Assembly (NCBI GenBank): GCA_024642525.1
Contig: JAHEAX010000003.1
Location: 1 to 64,000, forward strand
Direction: 5' to 3'
Length of the DNA: 64,000 bases
Source: Erythrobacteraceae bacterium
GTDB lineage: Bacteria; Pseudomonadota; Alphaproteobacteria; Sphingomonadales; Sphingomonadaceae
In this document: piece by piece, positions 8,132 to 16,004 of the stretch
Numbering within the stretch: the first letter of the stretch is position 1
How the letters are laid out: every line of letters starts with the position of its first letter
The notes under the pieces: model-generated
The model's input: the letters and a program-made list of their open reading frames with translations, nothing else
Told to the model about the DNA's origin: nothing
Databases searched by the model: none
Made by a program: the position numbers and the translations under genes

Positions 8132-8192
8132 TGCTGCACTGCACAAAAATCCTTGACTTCCATGCTGCAATGCCTATTTTGTGCACTGCAAC
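8132..8192 (+). promoter_or_regulatory. Phasin promoter with TGC-rich candidate PhaR sites
   Basis: TTGACT (8153-8158) and TATTTT (8175-8180) with a 16-bp spacer make a sigma70-like promoter. Three TGC/GCA-rich motifs bracket it: TGCTGCACTGCA (8132-8143), TGCTGCAATGC (8163-8173, between the boxes) and GTGCACTGCAAC (8181-8192, at the start site). TGC-rich sites are what the PHA-responsive repressor PhaR binds upstream of phaP in Paracoccus and Rhodobacter. The positions would suit repression when PHA is absent. The phaR gene is not in this window. Confidence 0.6.
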
Positions 8193-8237
8193 ATAAAGCT
8201 CGTTTGGACGGGCATTGGAAGCACAAGGATTTTTATC

Positions 8238-9041
8238 ATGGCTGATCAGGCCGCAAGCAAGATCGATGCAGCAACCGAAAAGGCATATGCCGATGCTGCT
8301 GCAAAGAATGTCGAAGCTGCAAAGGCTCCGGCAAAGAAGGCAGACGAGACCGTCAGCGTTGCTGCTGTGGCCCAAGCTGTCGAAGCAGAACCCAAGCCAG
8401 TGGCAACAAAGGCCGTTGCAGCAAAGCCTGCACGCAAGCCTGCTGCCAAGCGCAAGGCACCTGCCAGGAAAGTAGCGGCCAAGAAGGTCGTCGCCAAGAA
8501 AACTGCCGCGAAGCCCGCAGCACGCAAGACCGCTGCCGTTCGCAAGACTGCCGCTCCGGCAAAGACCAAGACAACAATTCGCAAGGAAACCATCATGACC
8601 AAGGCTAAAGAAACCACCGCCGATTACACCGCACAGGTCAAGGAAGGCTTCGCAGAACTTCAGACCCGCGCCAAGACCGCTTACGAAAAGGGCACCGTGC
8701 TCGCTTCGGAAATGGGTGAATTCAGCAAGCAGAACGTTGAAGCTGTTGTCGAAGCAGGCAAGATCCTGGCTGCCGGCATGCAGGACATGGCCAAGAGCTA
8801 CGCTGAAGAAGGCAAGGCCGCTGTTGCGACCATTTCTTCCGACGCCAAGGAAATCGCTGCTGTGAAGTCGCCTACCGAATTCGCACAGCTGCAGAGCAAG
8901 ATTGCCAGCCGCAACTTCGACGCGACCGTGGCAACTGTTTCGAAGACCACCGAAGCATGGGTCAAGCTGGCCAATGAAGCCTTCGCGCCGATCTCCAGCC
9001 GCGTAAGCGTTGCCATGGACAAGGTCCGCAAGGCAGCTTGA
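8238..9041 (+). CDS. Phasin with Lys/Ala-rich histone-like N-terminal tail
   Basis: A 267-residue phasin-family protein. Residues 1-118 are an Ala/Lys/Pro-rich, basic, disordered tail with AAK- and KPAA-type repeats (ARKPAAKRKAPARKVAAKK), like AlgP, histone H1 and the tail of PhaF. Residues 120-262 form the phasin helical domain (AQVKEGFAELQTRAK, then FSKQNVEAVVEAGKILAAGM). Phasins coat PHA granules; the basic tail could bind the nucleoid and help segregate granules, as PhaF does in Pseudomonas, where the order of domains is reversed. AAGGA lies eight bases before ATG 8238. A second in-frame ATG at 8595 with its own AAGGA could yield the phasin domain alone. Confidence 0.85.
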   Translation: MADQAASKIDAATEKAYADAAAKNVEAAKAPAKKADETVSVAAVAQAVEAEPKPVATKAVAAKPARKPAAKRKAPARKVAAKKVVAKKTAAKPAARKTAAVRKTAAPAKTKTTIRKETIMTKAKETTADYTAQVKEGFAELQTRAKTAYEKGTVLASEMGEFSKQNVEAVVEAGKILAAGMQDMAKSYAEEGKAAVATISSDAKEIAAVKSPTEFAQLQSKIASRNFDATVATVSKTTEAWVKLANEAFAPISSRVSVAMDKVRKAA

Positions 9042-9111
9042 AGCCATCTTGCCCCACGCGGGCAGGAAGGCGCTGATCACCGGACTTATTGACCGGTGAA
9101 GCAAGATAAAG

Positions 9112-9150
9112 CGGGTCGGACGGTTAATTCCGTCCGGCCCGTTTGCTTTT
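9112..9150 (+). terminator. Intrinsic terminator of the phasin gene
   Basis: CGGGTCGGACGG pairs with CCGTCCGGCCCG around a TTAATT loop (one G-T pair), followed by GTTTGCTTTT. It ends the phaC-phasin region. Confidence 0.85.
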
Positions 9151-9256
9151 ATTTCCCTGTGCCGTGCCTGTTTCACGATGGAACAGGGTTAATCGACCAG
9201 CCAAATTGCGTGCACCATCTTGCACAGTGGGAACCCGATACGATATTACCTGCGCC

Positions 9257-9634
9257 ATGACAGTCCGATCGCATCATACCTACGCCGAACTTTTCACGGT
9301 CCGCGCATCCGAAAAAGCACCGGGTGATGGCGATGGTGAAGGCCAGGTCGGCATCGCCACCAAGACGCAGACCAAGACCAAGAAGCCGAGCCAGTACAAG
9401 GTTCTGCTGCTGAATGACGATTACACGCCCATGGAATTCGTGGTGATGGTGCTGAAGCGGTTTTTCCGCATGGACATCGACCAGGCAACCAGGGTGATGC
9501 TGCACGTGCACCAGAAGGGTGTCGGCATTTGCGGCGTGTTTTCCTATGAAGTTGCCGAAACCAAGGTGAATGAAGTGATGGATTTCGCCCGGCAGAACCA
9601 GCACCCGCTGCAATGCACGCTGGAAAAGGCATAG
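9257..9634 (+). CDS. clpS: ATP-dependent Clp protease adaptor ClpS
   Basis: A 125-residue ClpS. The core starts at about residue 45 with [17 protein letters not shown], then VLKRFF and [20 protein letters not shown], which hold the residues that bind N-degron side chains and the ClpA N domain. The end [10 protein letters not shown] is also typical. ClpS delivers N-end-rule substrates to ClpAP. The first 40 residues are a variable extension. ATG 9257 gives the usual size; the frame runs upstream of it without another good start. clpA is not adjacent in this window. Confidence 0.93.
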   Translation: MTVRSHHTYAELFTVRASEKAPGDGDGEGQVGIATKTQTKTKKPSQYKVLLLNDDYTPMEFVVMVLKRFFRMDIDQATRVMLHVHQKGVGICGVFSYEVAETKVNEVMDFARQNQHPLQCTLEKA

Positions 9635-9755
9635 CCCCTGTAATCTGCTCACCCGTCTGACTGAAACGGCGCTGTGCCAACAGGGGGCATGACCGCCAGC
9701 GATTTTCGCGCTAAGGGCGCGCAACACCTTTGGAAAACCGGCAGGCTGCGCGACC

Positions 9756-11021
9756 TTGTTCAAAATTATCCCCGCCATTGACCGGTATATATTGCGACTG
9801 GTGATCGTGCCCATGCTGGGCGTGTTCGTGCTGGCCGCATCGCTCCTCATCCTCGACAAGATGCTGCGCCTGTTCGACTTTGTCGCAACAGAAGGCGGGC
9901 CGGTTGGCGTTGTCTTCAAGATGCTGGCCAGCCTGATTCCCGAATATGCCAGCCTCGCCATTCCGCTTGGGCTGCTGCTCGGCATCCTGCTGGCTTTCCG
10001 CAAACTGGCCACCACCAGCGAGCTGGACGTGCTGCGCGCCGTGGGCCTTGGCTATGGCCGCCTGCTGCGCATTCCCTATATCATCACGCTGGTTCTGGTC
10101 GGCCTTAACGTGGCGCTTGTCTTCTACGTCCAGCCGCTCAGCCGGTATTATTACGAACAGCTGGAATATGAACTGCGGTCCGGCGCGCTTGGCGCGTCGA
10201 TCAAGGTGGGCGAATTCACCACTCTGGCTGATCGCACGGCACTCAGGATCGAGGAAAGCCGCAACGAAGGCCGCCAACTGATCGGCATTTTTGCGCGCGT
10301 TGCCAACAGCAAGGGGCAAGTGCTGTCCATCTCTGCACGGGAAGGCAATTTCCTCGCGACGTCAGACAACCCCGACACCATTATCCTGCGCCTGACCGAT
10401 GGCACCATCGTGCAGGACATGGGCGGACCGGGTCAGGCAAAATCAACGCCGCGCGTGCTCAGCTTTACCCGGCATGACCTGCCGATAGATTTGCCCGCGA
10501 TGGAGAAATTCCGTCAGCGCGGCGATGCCGAACGCGAATATATCCTGCCCGAACTGCTCCGCATCGGGTGGAGCCCCGATGGCACCGAAACCCAGCGCGA
10601 TGCTAGCCAGGCCAGCTTCAACTTCCGCATGGTCGAAGTGGTAATGATGCTGCTGATGCCGCTATTGGCCGTGGCTCTTGCCATTCCGCCCAAGCGATCG
10701 ACATCGGCGCTGGGCGTGTTTGTTTCCATCGTGATGGTCGTCGCCTATCACAAGGTGAACGAATACGGGCAGGACTTTGCCACGCTGGGCCGCGCCGATC
10801 CGGTGTTGGCGCTGTGGGGGCCATTTGCCGTCTTTGCCGCGCTGATTATCTGGATGTATTACCGCGTGGCCTATGTGCCGGGCGGGCAGGCAATCGGCGC
10901 GCTGGAAAGCGGTTCTGCCAAAATTTCCAAAAAAGTGCGCAAGCTGTTTCGGCGCAAGCGCCGCCGTTTCGAACCTGCCATGGATGATGATGGCAATTTG
11001 CAACCGGAGGCAGCGCAATAA
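9756..11021 (+). CDS. lptF: LPS export ABC transporter permease LptF
   Basis: A 421-residue YjgP/YjgQ-family permease. It has transmembrane segments near residues 11-33, 56-82, 97-120, 300-320, 326-345 and 355-375, with a large periplasmic beta-jellyroll domain between the third and fourth. LptF pairs with LptG and the ATPase LptB to lift lipopolysaccharide from the inner membrane to the LptC-A-D bridge. The start is TTG at 9756, since no ATG precedes the first membrane helix. The C-terminal tail is very basic (KKVRKLFRRKRRR). lptG follows after 3 bp. Confidence 0.92.
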   Translation: MFKIIPAIDRYILRLVIVPMLGVFVLAASLLILDKMLRLFDFVATEGGPVGVVFKMLASLIPEYASLAIPLGLLLGILLAFRKLATTSELDVLRAVGLGYGRLLRIPYIITLVLVGLNVALVFYVQPLSRYYYEQLEYELRSGALGASIKVGEFTTLADRTALRIEESRNEGRQLIGIFARVANSKGQVLSISAREGNFLATSDNPDTIILRLTDGTIVQDMGGPGQAKSTPRVLSFTRHDLPIDLPAMEKFRQRGDAEREYILPELLRIGWSPDGTETQRDASQASFNFRMVEVVMMLLMPLLAVALAIPPKRSTSALGVFVSIVMVVAYHKVNEYGQDFATLGRADPVLALWGPFAVFAALIIWMYYRVAYVPGGQAIGALESGSAKISKKVRKLFRRKRRRFEPAMDDDGNLQPEAAQ

Positions 11022-11024
11022 GCC

Positions 11025-12122
11025 ATGCAGCTCGATTTTTTCCCTTCGCGCACGCTGACGTTCTATCTGGCCAAACTGTTCGCTGTGCGCATCATTGCCA
11101 TGCTGGCAGTGCTGGTGCTGGTGCTCATGTCCCTCGACCTGCTCAGCACCAGCGGCGAAATTCTGGGTGCGCCGGGCAATGGCCAGGCTCAGCTGTGGAC
11201 CTATGTGACCTTGCGCGTGCCGCAGCTAATCGCGCGGTTCCTGCCTTATTCCGTTCTGCTCGCCACCATCATTTCGCTCGTCACGCTGAACCAGAACAGC
11301 GAAGTGGTGGCGATGAAGGCAGCCGGCCTGTCTGCGCATCAGGTATTGGCGCCATTGCTGCTGACCGCAGCAGTGGTTTCGCTCATCAGCTTCACCTTCA
11401 ACGAACGCGTTGTAACCCGCGCCACGGCGACGCTGAAGGCATGGGAAAACAATGATTTTGGCCCTGTCCCGCAGGATTCCGGCATTAAGTCCAACGTCTA
11501 TCTGGTGGATGGCGACAATATTCTCGCGGCCAGTTCCATCACAGGGGCAGGCGCATCGACGCAAATGAACGGCGTGACCTGGTACAAACGAAACGAAGGC
11601 GGCATCCTGTCCGAACAGGTCCGCGCCGCGAAAGCTGTCTATGCCGGCCCCGGCTGGGAACTGCAGGATGCGACCCGTTTCGAAGTCCAGACCGCCGATA
11701 CCACCCGGCTGGACCGGATCGTGGTGGCCAAGGGCCTGACGCCTGAACAGATCGAACTCGATAGCATTGATGCCGATGCGCAAAGCTTCTGGAAATTGTC
11801 CGGTTCCATCGCGGATTACGAAGCCGCTGGCCGCCGCACCACGGAATTGCGGGCCAAGTGGTGGCACAAGATTTCAGGTCCGCTGTCCGCATTTCTGATG
11901 CCTCTGCTGGGTGCGGTTGCGGCGTTTGGACTTGCCCGATCAGGCCAGCTTTTCGTCCGTGCCATCATCGGCATGGGCCTTGGCTTTGCCTATTTCGTGG
12001 TCGACAATGCGGCGCTGGCTATGGGTAATTTCGGCGGATATCCGCCCTTCCTGGCTGCATGGGCACCGTTCTTCCTGTTCCTGCTGATCGGTGAAACCGT
12101 TCTCATCCGGACAGAAGAGTGA
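11025..12122 (+). CDS. lptG: LPS export ABC transporter permease LptG
   Basis: A 365-residue partner of LptF with the same plan. Helices lie at about residues 18-38, 64-84, 100-120, 283-303, 310-330 and 340-360, with a periplasmic domain at about 130-270. Motifs such as FLPYSVLLATIISLVTLNQN and NSEVVAMKAAGLS are typical of LptG. GGAGG in the end of lptF lies upstream of its ATG. The stop codon overlaps the GTG start of the next GNAT gene, so the three genes form one operon. Confidence 0.93.
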   Translation: MQLDFFPSRTLTFYLAKLFAVRIIAMLAVLVLVLMSLDLLSTSGEILGAPGNGQAQLWTYVTLRVPQLIARFLPYSVLLATIISLVTLNQNSEVVAMKAAGLSAHQVLAPLLLTAAVVSLISFTFNERVVTRATATLKAWENNDFGPVPQDSGIKSNVYLVDGDNILAASSITGAGASTQMNGVTWYKRNEGGILSEQVRAAKAVYAGPGWELQDATRFEVQTADTTRLDRIVVAKGLTPEQIELDSIDADAQSFWKLSGSIADYEAAGRRTTELRAKWWHKISGPLSAFLMPLLGAVAAFGLARSGQLFVRAIIGMGLGFAYFVVDNAALAMGNFGGYPPFLAAWAPFFLFLLIGETVLIRTEE

Positions 12123-12646
12123 CACCGGCCGCATGGTCGCTGCGCCTGGCACGGCCGGAAGATGCAGCCAGCCTGCCCGCGATCGAACGTTCTGCCGCAC
12201 AGCTTTTCAGGACAGACCCCGAACTCACCTATCTGGCCGATGCGCCGGGTATTTCCGAAGCGCGGCATCGCGTGTTGATTGGCAAAGGCCGATGCCTGGT
12301 GGCGCTTCAGTCTGGCCAGATAACCGGATTTCTGAGCGCCCGCAGTTTTGGCCGCGAAATTCACATCGAGGAAATGTCTGTCCTTGCATCCAGCCAGAGG
12401 TCGGGAATTGGCGCAGGCCTGATGCGCGCGGCGATGGTCGATGCGCGCAATTCCGGCTTTCAGGCCATAACGCTGACGACATTTTCCGACATTGCATGGA
12501 ATGCACCGTTCTATGCCCGCCTTGGCTTTGTCGAGGTGGAGGACATTTCTGCCCACGCAAGGCTGGCGCAATTGCTGGAAAAGGAAGCGGCAGCGGGCCT
12601 GCCGCCTGCCCGCCGGATTGCGATGATCCGCTTTCTCGAAAGCTGA
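12119..12646 (+). CDS. GNAT family N-acetyltransferase
   Basis: A 175-residue GNAT protein. The acetyl-CoA loop is read as VLASSQRSGIGAGLMRAAM at about residues 85-105, after strand HIEEMSV. The C-terminal part has TTFSDIAWNAPFYARLGFV, the usual last strand region. The start is GTG within GTGA, overlapping the lptG stop. The substrate is unknown; co-transcription with lptFG could simply reflect compaction. Confidence 0.8.
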   Translation: MTPAAWSLRLARPEDAASLPAIERSAAQLFRTDPELTYLADAPGISEARHRVLIGKGRCLVALQSGQITGFLSARSFGREIHIEEMSVLASSQRSGIGAGLMRAAMVDARNSGFQAITLTTFSDIAWNAPFYARLGFVEVEDISAHARLAQLLEKEAAAGLPPARRIAMIRFLES

Positions 12647-12663
12647 GAGCAGCGGAGCATTAG

Positions 12664-12688
12664 GGAACAAAATCGGCTGGGCTGCGTC
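12664..12688 (+). promoter_or_regulatory. EcfG-like promoter before the small lipoprotein gene
   Basis: GGAAC at 12664-12668, a 16-bp spacer, and CGTC at 12685-12688. This differs from the EcfG consensus GGAAC-N16/17-CGTT only in the last base. The distance to the ATG at 12718 is about 30 bp. It suggests the lipoprotein belongs to the general stress response. Confidence 0.5.
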
Positions 12689-12717
12689 TTGCCCTCAACC
12701 GATTAAAGGAGTTCATC

Positions 12718-13014
12718 ATGAAGAAAACCGCCCTGATTCTTGCCATGCCCGCGCTGCTGTCGCTGGCCGCTTGCGCTGATAATGACGCTGCCGGTGAAGC
12801 CGATGCTGCTGCAACCGCGGCAGACACAACCACCGCTGCGATGCCGGCAGAAGGCACCGCTGCAATTGTAACCGACGGCGAAACCGTGACCACCGCAAAT
12901 GGCGACCGCGTGACCATCGATGCCAATGGCGTTAATGCCGACATCACCGATGGCGACACACGGGTACGCGCCAATGTGGATGGCAATCCGTCAATCACGG
13001 TCGAGACTGAATAA
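12718..13014 (+). CDS. Small secreted lipoprotein of unknown function
   Basis: A 98-residue protein with a lipoprotein signal peptide: MKKT start, hydrophobic core, and lipobox LSLAAC with Cys19. The mature part begins with an Ala/Asp/Thr-rich disordered stretch to about residue 60, followed by short Val/Thr-rich strands (GETVTTANGDRVTIDANG, then DTRVRANVDGNPSITVETE). No enzyme motif is visible. AAAGGAG lies upstream of ATG. The likely site is the periplasmic face of the outer membrane. The EcfG-like promoter points to stress induction. Confidence 0.7.
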   Translation: MKKTALILAMPALLSLAACADNDAAGEADAAATAADTTTAAMPAEGTAAIVTDGETVTTANGDRVTIDANGVNADITDGDTRVRANVDGNPSITVETE

Positions 13015-13042
13015 ACCGCGCCTGACCGGCGTTCCAGACAAA

Positions 13043-13080
13043 TGCGAAGGGGCGGTCCGGCAACGGGCTGCCCCTTCGCA
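13043..13080. terminator. Strong hairpin after the lipoprotein gene, possible terminator
   Basis: TGCGAAGGGGC pairs perfectly with GCCCCTTCGCA around a 16-base loop. No T run follows, so termination would be weak or factor-dependent. Confidence 0.5.
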
Positions 13081-13220
13081 CGGGTTGGTCAGCCAATGTT
13101 AAGCGACAGGTCTATATTGCAGCGCAGCATAATGCCCTGTAACGGGCTAGAACTCGCGCTTGTGGCGCAGACGGCATCGGCCTGCTATGGGCCTGTCACC
13201 AATATTTCAGGAAATTGACC

Positions 13221-14036
13221 GTGTCCCAGACCCAACCCGCAGCCAGCAATAAGGCAGACAGCGCCGATCAGAGCGATCTCCCGTTCTGGAAGCGTAGCCA
13301 TTATCTCGACCGGATGACGCTGGGCCAGCTGATTGTGGCCTATTTCCAGCATTATACCATTATCACCTATCTGGGCCTTGTGGCCCTGTGTGTGGTGGCC
13401 TTCACCTTCTACCCGGCCAGTTTCTGGGGCACCGTTTTTTCGGCAGCGGCAGCATTCTTTGTCTATCCGCTGGTGTGGCACCTGCTGCACCAATATGTGC
13501 TGCACGGCCAATGGATGTGGAAGTCCAAGTGGCTTTCGCCCACGTGGAAGCGCATCCATTATGACCATCACCAGGACCCGAACGAGCTGAATGTCCTGTT
13601 CGGCGCATTGCACACCACCGTGCCAACCATTGCCATTGCGACCCTGCCCGTGGGCTGGTTGATCGCAGGACCAGGCGGCGCGCTGACCGCCTTTGCAGCG
13701 GGCCTCCTGACCACCTGCTATTATGAATTCATGCACTGCATCCAGCATCTGGCGTTCAAGCCGAAATGGGCGTGGGTCCAGCATATGAAGCAGCGTCACA
13801 ACGAACATCACTATTTCGATGAAACGGGCAATTTCGGCATCACCAACTATGGCTGGGACCGCCTTCTCGGCACATTTTACGAAAAGAAGGAACGCCCCAA
13901 GCGTTCGCCCAGCGTGTTCAATCTTGGCTATAATGAAGAAGTCGCCAAGACCTACCCTTGGGTGAAGGAACTGTCCGGCGGCATCGCCAGCGGCCACCCG
14001 CGCCGCCGTGCGATGGGCAAGGAAAGCCAGTCCTGA
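13221..14036 (+). CDS. Fatty acid hydroxylase / sterol desaturase superfamily protein
   Basis: A 271-residue membrane di-iron hydroxylase. Histidine clusters typical of the superfamily are visible: HLLHQYVLH (about 92-100), HYDHH (about 117-121), HCIQH (about 176-180) and HMKQRHNEHHYF (about 193-204). Hydrophobic segments lie at about 38-62, 65-88 and 135-170. Such enzymes use O2 and a di-iron centre to hydroxylate or desaturate lipids or carotenoids; the substrate here is unknown. GTG 13221 is chosen over TTG 13215 because AGGAAA sits seven bases before the GTG. The next gene, an acyltransferase-like protein, follows closely and may act on the same lipid. Confidence 0.8.
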   Translation: MSQTQPAASNKADSADQSDLPFWKRSHYLDRMTLGQLIVAYFQHYTIITYLGLVALCVVAFTFYPASFWGTVFSAAAAFFVYPLVWHLLHQYVLHGQWMWKSKWLSPTWKRIHYDHHQDPNELNVLFGALHTTVPTIAIATLPVGWLIAGPGGALTAFAAGLLTTCYYEFMHCIQHLAFKPKWAWVQHMKQRHNEHHYFDETGNFGITNYGWDRLLGTFYEKKERPKRSPSVFNLGYNEEVAKTYPWVKELSGGIASGHPRRRAMGKESQS

Positions 14037-14086
14037 TCACCTTCTGAGCGGTTGTGAATGCATTCCACGGGTGGGGACTTTGGATA

Positions 14087-15244
14087 ATGGGTGAAATTTC
14101 CGTCACGCCGATTTCGGCGGCAAACAAGCGGGACCGGGCGCGATTTGTCGATCTGGGCCGGAAGTTTTCCGACAAGGTCCCGCACTTCGTACCGCAATTG
14201 CGGTCCGAGCAGATGGAACTGGTCAACCCTGCGAAAAACCCGTTTTTCGAACACGCCCGCGTCCAACTGTTCATCGCGACGCGAGACGGGCAGGACGTAG
14301 GCCGGATTTCAGCCCATATCGACGAACTGGCGCTGACCATTCCGGCTGACCAGGGCATGGGCCCTGGAACCGGTATGTTCGGATATTATGATGCCGTGGA
14401 CGAAGCCGTGGGCGATGCCTTGCTCAAGACCGCCGAGGATTGGCTGCGCGAACAGGGTATGACCAAGGTGCTGGGGCCGATCTCGCTTTCCATCTGGGAA
14501 GAACCGGGCCTGCTGGTGAAGGGCCATGACCATTCGCCCATGCTGATGATGGGCCACCATCCAGCCCATTACCAGGCATGGATCGAAGCGGCAGGCTATG
14601 TGCCTGTAAAATCGCTTTATACCTATGATTTGCCGATCAAGGACTACTTCCCGCCGCTGGTCCAGCGGATCGTCAAATCGGGCGAGCGCAATGACCGGAT
14701 CAAAATCCGGCCAGTCGACAAGTCCCGCTTTGAAGATGAAGTGCGGATAATCCTTGGTATTCTGAATGATGCATGGTCGGGCAATTGGGGTTTTGTACCC
14801 TTTACCGAGCGCGAGATTTCCTACGCAGCCAGGAAAATGCTTCCGCTGATTCATCCTGAACTGGTGCGGATTGCAGAGCTTGACGGGCGACCGGTCGCCT
14901 TCATGATCACTTTCCCCGACATCAACGAGGCATTGGAGCAAACAGGCGGCAAACTGTTCCCCTTCGGCTGGCTCAAACTGCTGCGCTGGGTCCGTCGCCC
15001 TCGCGGCAAGCATATGCGTGTTCCGCTGATGGGCGTGCTTAAGGAATATCACAATTCGCGGCTCGCCAGCCAACTGGCTTTCATGATGATCGAGCTCATC
15101 CGCCAGGATGCAGTGGGCACCTTTGGCGCGACCCGCGCCGAAATCGGCTGGATTCTCGATGACAACCAGGGAATGGTCGCCATCGCAGAAACAATCGGCA
15201 GCAACATAAACCGCGAATATCTGATCTATTCAAAACCGCTTTGA
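14087..15244 (+). CDS. GNAT-fold acyltransferase-like protein, conserved, function unknown
   Basis: A protein of about 385 residues of the large N-acetyltransferase-like family seen in alphaproteobacteria. It has an N-terminal GNAT half with GRISAHID, then MFGYYDAVDEAVGDALLKTA and LGPISLSIWEEPGLLVKG, and a second half with WGFVPFTEREISY and ATRAEIGWILDDN. Membrane segments are absent. It follows the fatty acid hydroxylase by about 50 bp, so a lipid N- or O-acyl transfer is conceivable; members of the GNAT superfamily make ceramide in Caulobacter. That link is inference only. ATG 14087 has GGGGA upstream; a GTG at 14054 is also in frame. Confidence 0.65.
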   Translation: MGEISVTPISAANKRDRARFVDLGRKFSDKVPHFVPQLRSEQMELVNPAKNPFFEHARVQLFIATRDGQDVGRISAHIDELALTIPADQGMGPGTGMFGYYDAVDEAVGDALLKTAEDWLREQGMTKVLGPISLSIWEEPGLLVKGHDHSPMLMMGHHPAHYQAWIEAAGYVPVKSLYTYDLPIKDYFPPLVQRIVKSGERNDRIKIRPVDKSRFEDEVRIILGILNDAWSGNWGFVPFTEREISYAARKMLPLIHPELVRIAELDGRPVAFMITFPDINEALEQTGGKLFPFGWLKLLRWVRRPRGKHMRVPLMGVLKEYHNSRLASQLAFMMIELIRQDAVGTFGATRAEIGWILDDNQGMVAIAETIGSNINREYLIYSKPL

Positions 15245-15306
15245 CGCAGCAGCCCCACGGTCTGTGGCGCAACAGCCACGCATAGGGTAAAAGGATACCG
15301 GCGGCG

Positions 15307-15332
15307 GGAACCCATCGGCATGGGCCGACGTT
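15307..15332 (+). promoter_or_regulatory. EcfG promoter of the single-domain response regulator
   Basis: GGAAC (15307-15311), 17-bp spacer, CGTT (15329-15332) is a perfect match to the alphaproteobacterial EcfG consensus. A second copy, GGAAC (15341-15345)-N17-CGTC (15363-15366), follows 34 bp on, with one mismatch. Both read towards the ATG at 15381. Confidence 0.8.
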
Positions 15333-15380
15333 CACATTCGGGAACCCGGCGCTTTGTCGGCACGTCCGGAGTTTGTGTCT

Positions 15381-15803
15381 ATGGTCAGCATTGCAGGAAA
15401 CAAGGCACCAGCCGGTTTTCGCAGAATCCTGGTGGTCGAGGACGACGCCTTGCTGGCGATGTCTATCGAACAGGCTCTGATCGATGCAGGCGCAGGTGAA
15501 GTTATCCTGTGCAGTTCAACCGAAGAGGCACTCGCCTCGCTACGCGAACATCGGCCCGATGCAATGGTTCTCGATGTTCATCTGGCAGATCGCGACGATG
15601 GCTGGGCATTGGCCGAACTGGTCAACGAAGTTGGCCCTCGTCCGCCGCGCATAGTGTTTTCGACAGGCGCGCCGCAGGATATCCCGCAGGCCATTGCCGA
15701 ACTGGGTTCCGTGCTCGAAAAACCGTATGACCCGGCTGACCTGATTGAAGCAATCCGCGGGCCTGAACGTCGCGGGCTTTTCTCCCTGCTGCGCAAATCC
15801 TGA
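15381..15803 (+). CDS. Single-domain response regulator (stress response)
   Basis: A 140-residue stand-alone receiver domain. Acidic pocket residues are Glu20-Asp21-Asp22, the phosphoacceptor is Asp65 (MVLDVHL), and Lys114 (VLEKPY) and Thr95 (VFSTG) are in place. The segment around FSTG followed by KPY resembles the FAT GUY type of single-domain regulators, such as SdrG of Sphingomonas, which relays phosphate in the general stress response; this is inference. ATG 15381 has CGGAG ten bases upstream. The perfect EcfG promoter and its position beside phyR support a role in that pathway. Confidence 0.8.
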   Translation: MVSIAGNKAPAGFRRILVVEDDALLAMSIEQALIDAGAGEVILCSSTEEALASLREHRPDAMVLDVHLADRDDGWALAELVNEVGPRPPRIVFSTGAPQDIPQAIAELGSVLEKPYDPADLIEAIRGPERRGLFSLLRKS

Positions 15804-15907
15804 ACAGTCTTGAAGCAACCCAAGTCTGAAACGCTGAGCCATCGCGCAGGTTAATCCCTTGCGCGATTACGCCCGCTTGCAGCTACTCCGTCTGCCCATT
15901 CCTAACG

Positions 15908-15999
15908 AAAAAAGGGCCTCCGCTCTTCTGATGAGCGGAGGCCCTTCGGGATCGTATCACAGCCGTTTGGACGGGAGGGGGGGTCTCGGCGGTGATAAG
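15908..15999 (-). ncRNA. Candidate GsrN-like small RNA of the general stress response
   Basis: There is no credible protein frame in this 459-bp gap between genes. On the minus strand an EcfG-like promoter (16005-16029) is followed by a stem AUCAC-c-GCCG (15987-15996) pairing with CGGC-u-GUGAU (15956-15965), whose loop carries seven consecutive C and then UCCC. A perfect 12-bp terminator stem follows (15933-15944 with 15914-15925), ending in six U. The size is about 90 nt. GsrN of Caulobacter is a sigT-dependent RNA with a 5' hairpin exposing a C-rich loop that pairs with G-rich mRNA leaders. This RNA has the same plan and sits inside the phyR-ecfG locus. The 5' end is estimated from the promoter. 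Confidence 0.72.
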
Positions 16000-16004
16000 A
16001 CCAT

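Noticed and set aside
9230-9256. GGAAC before clpS as an EcfG promoter
   Set aside because: No CGTT-like element at 16 or 17 bp.
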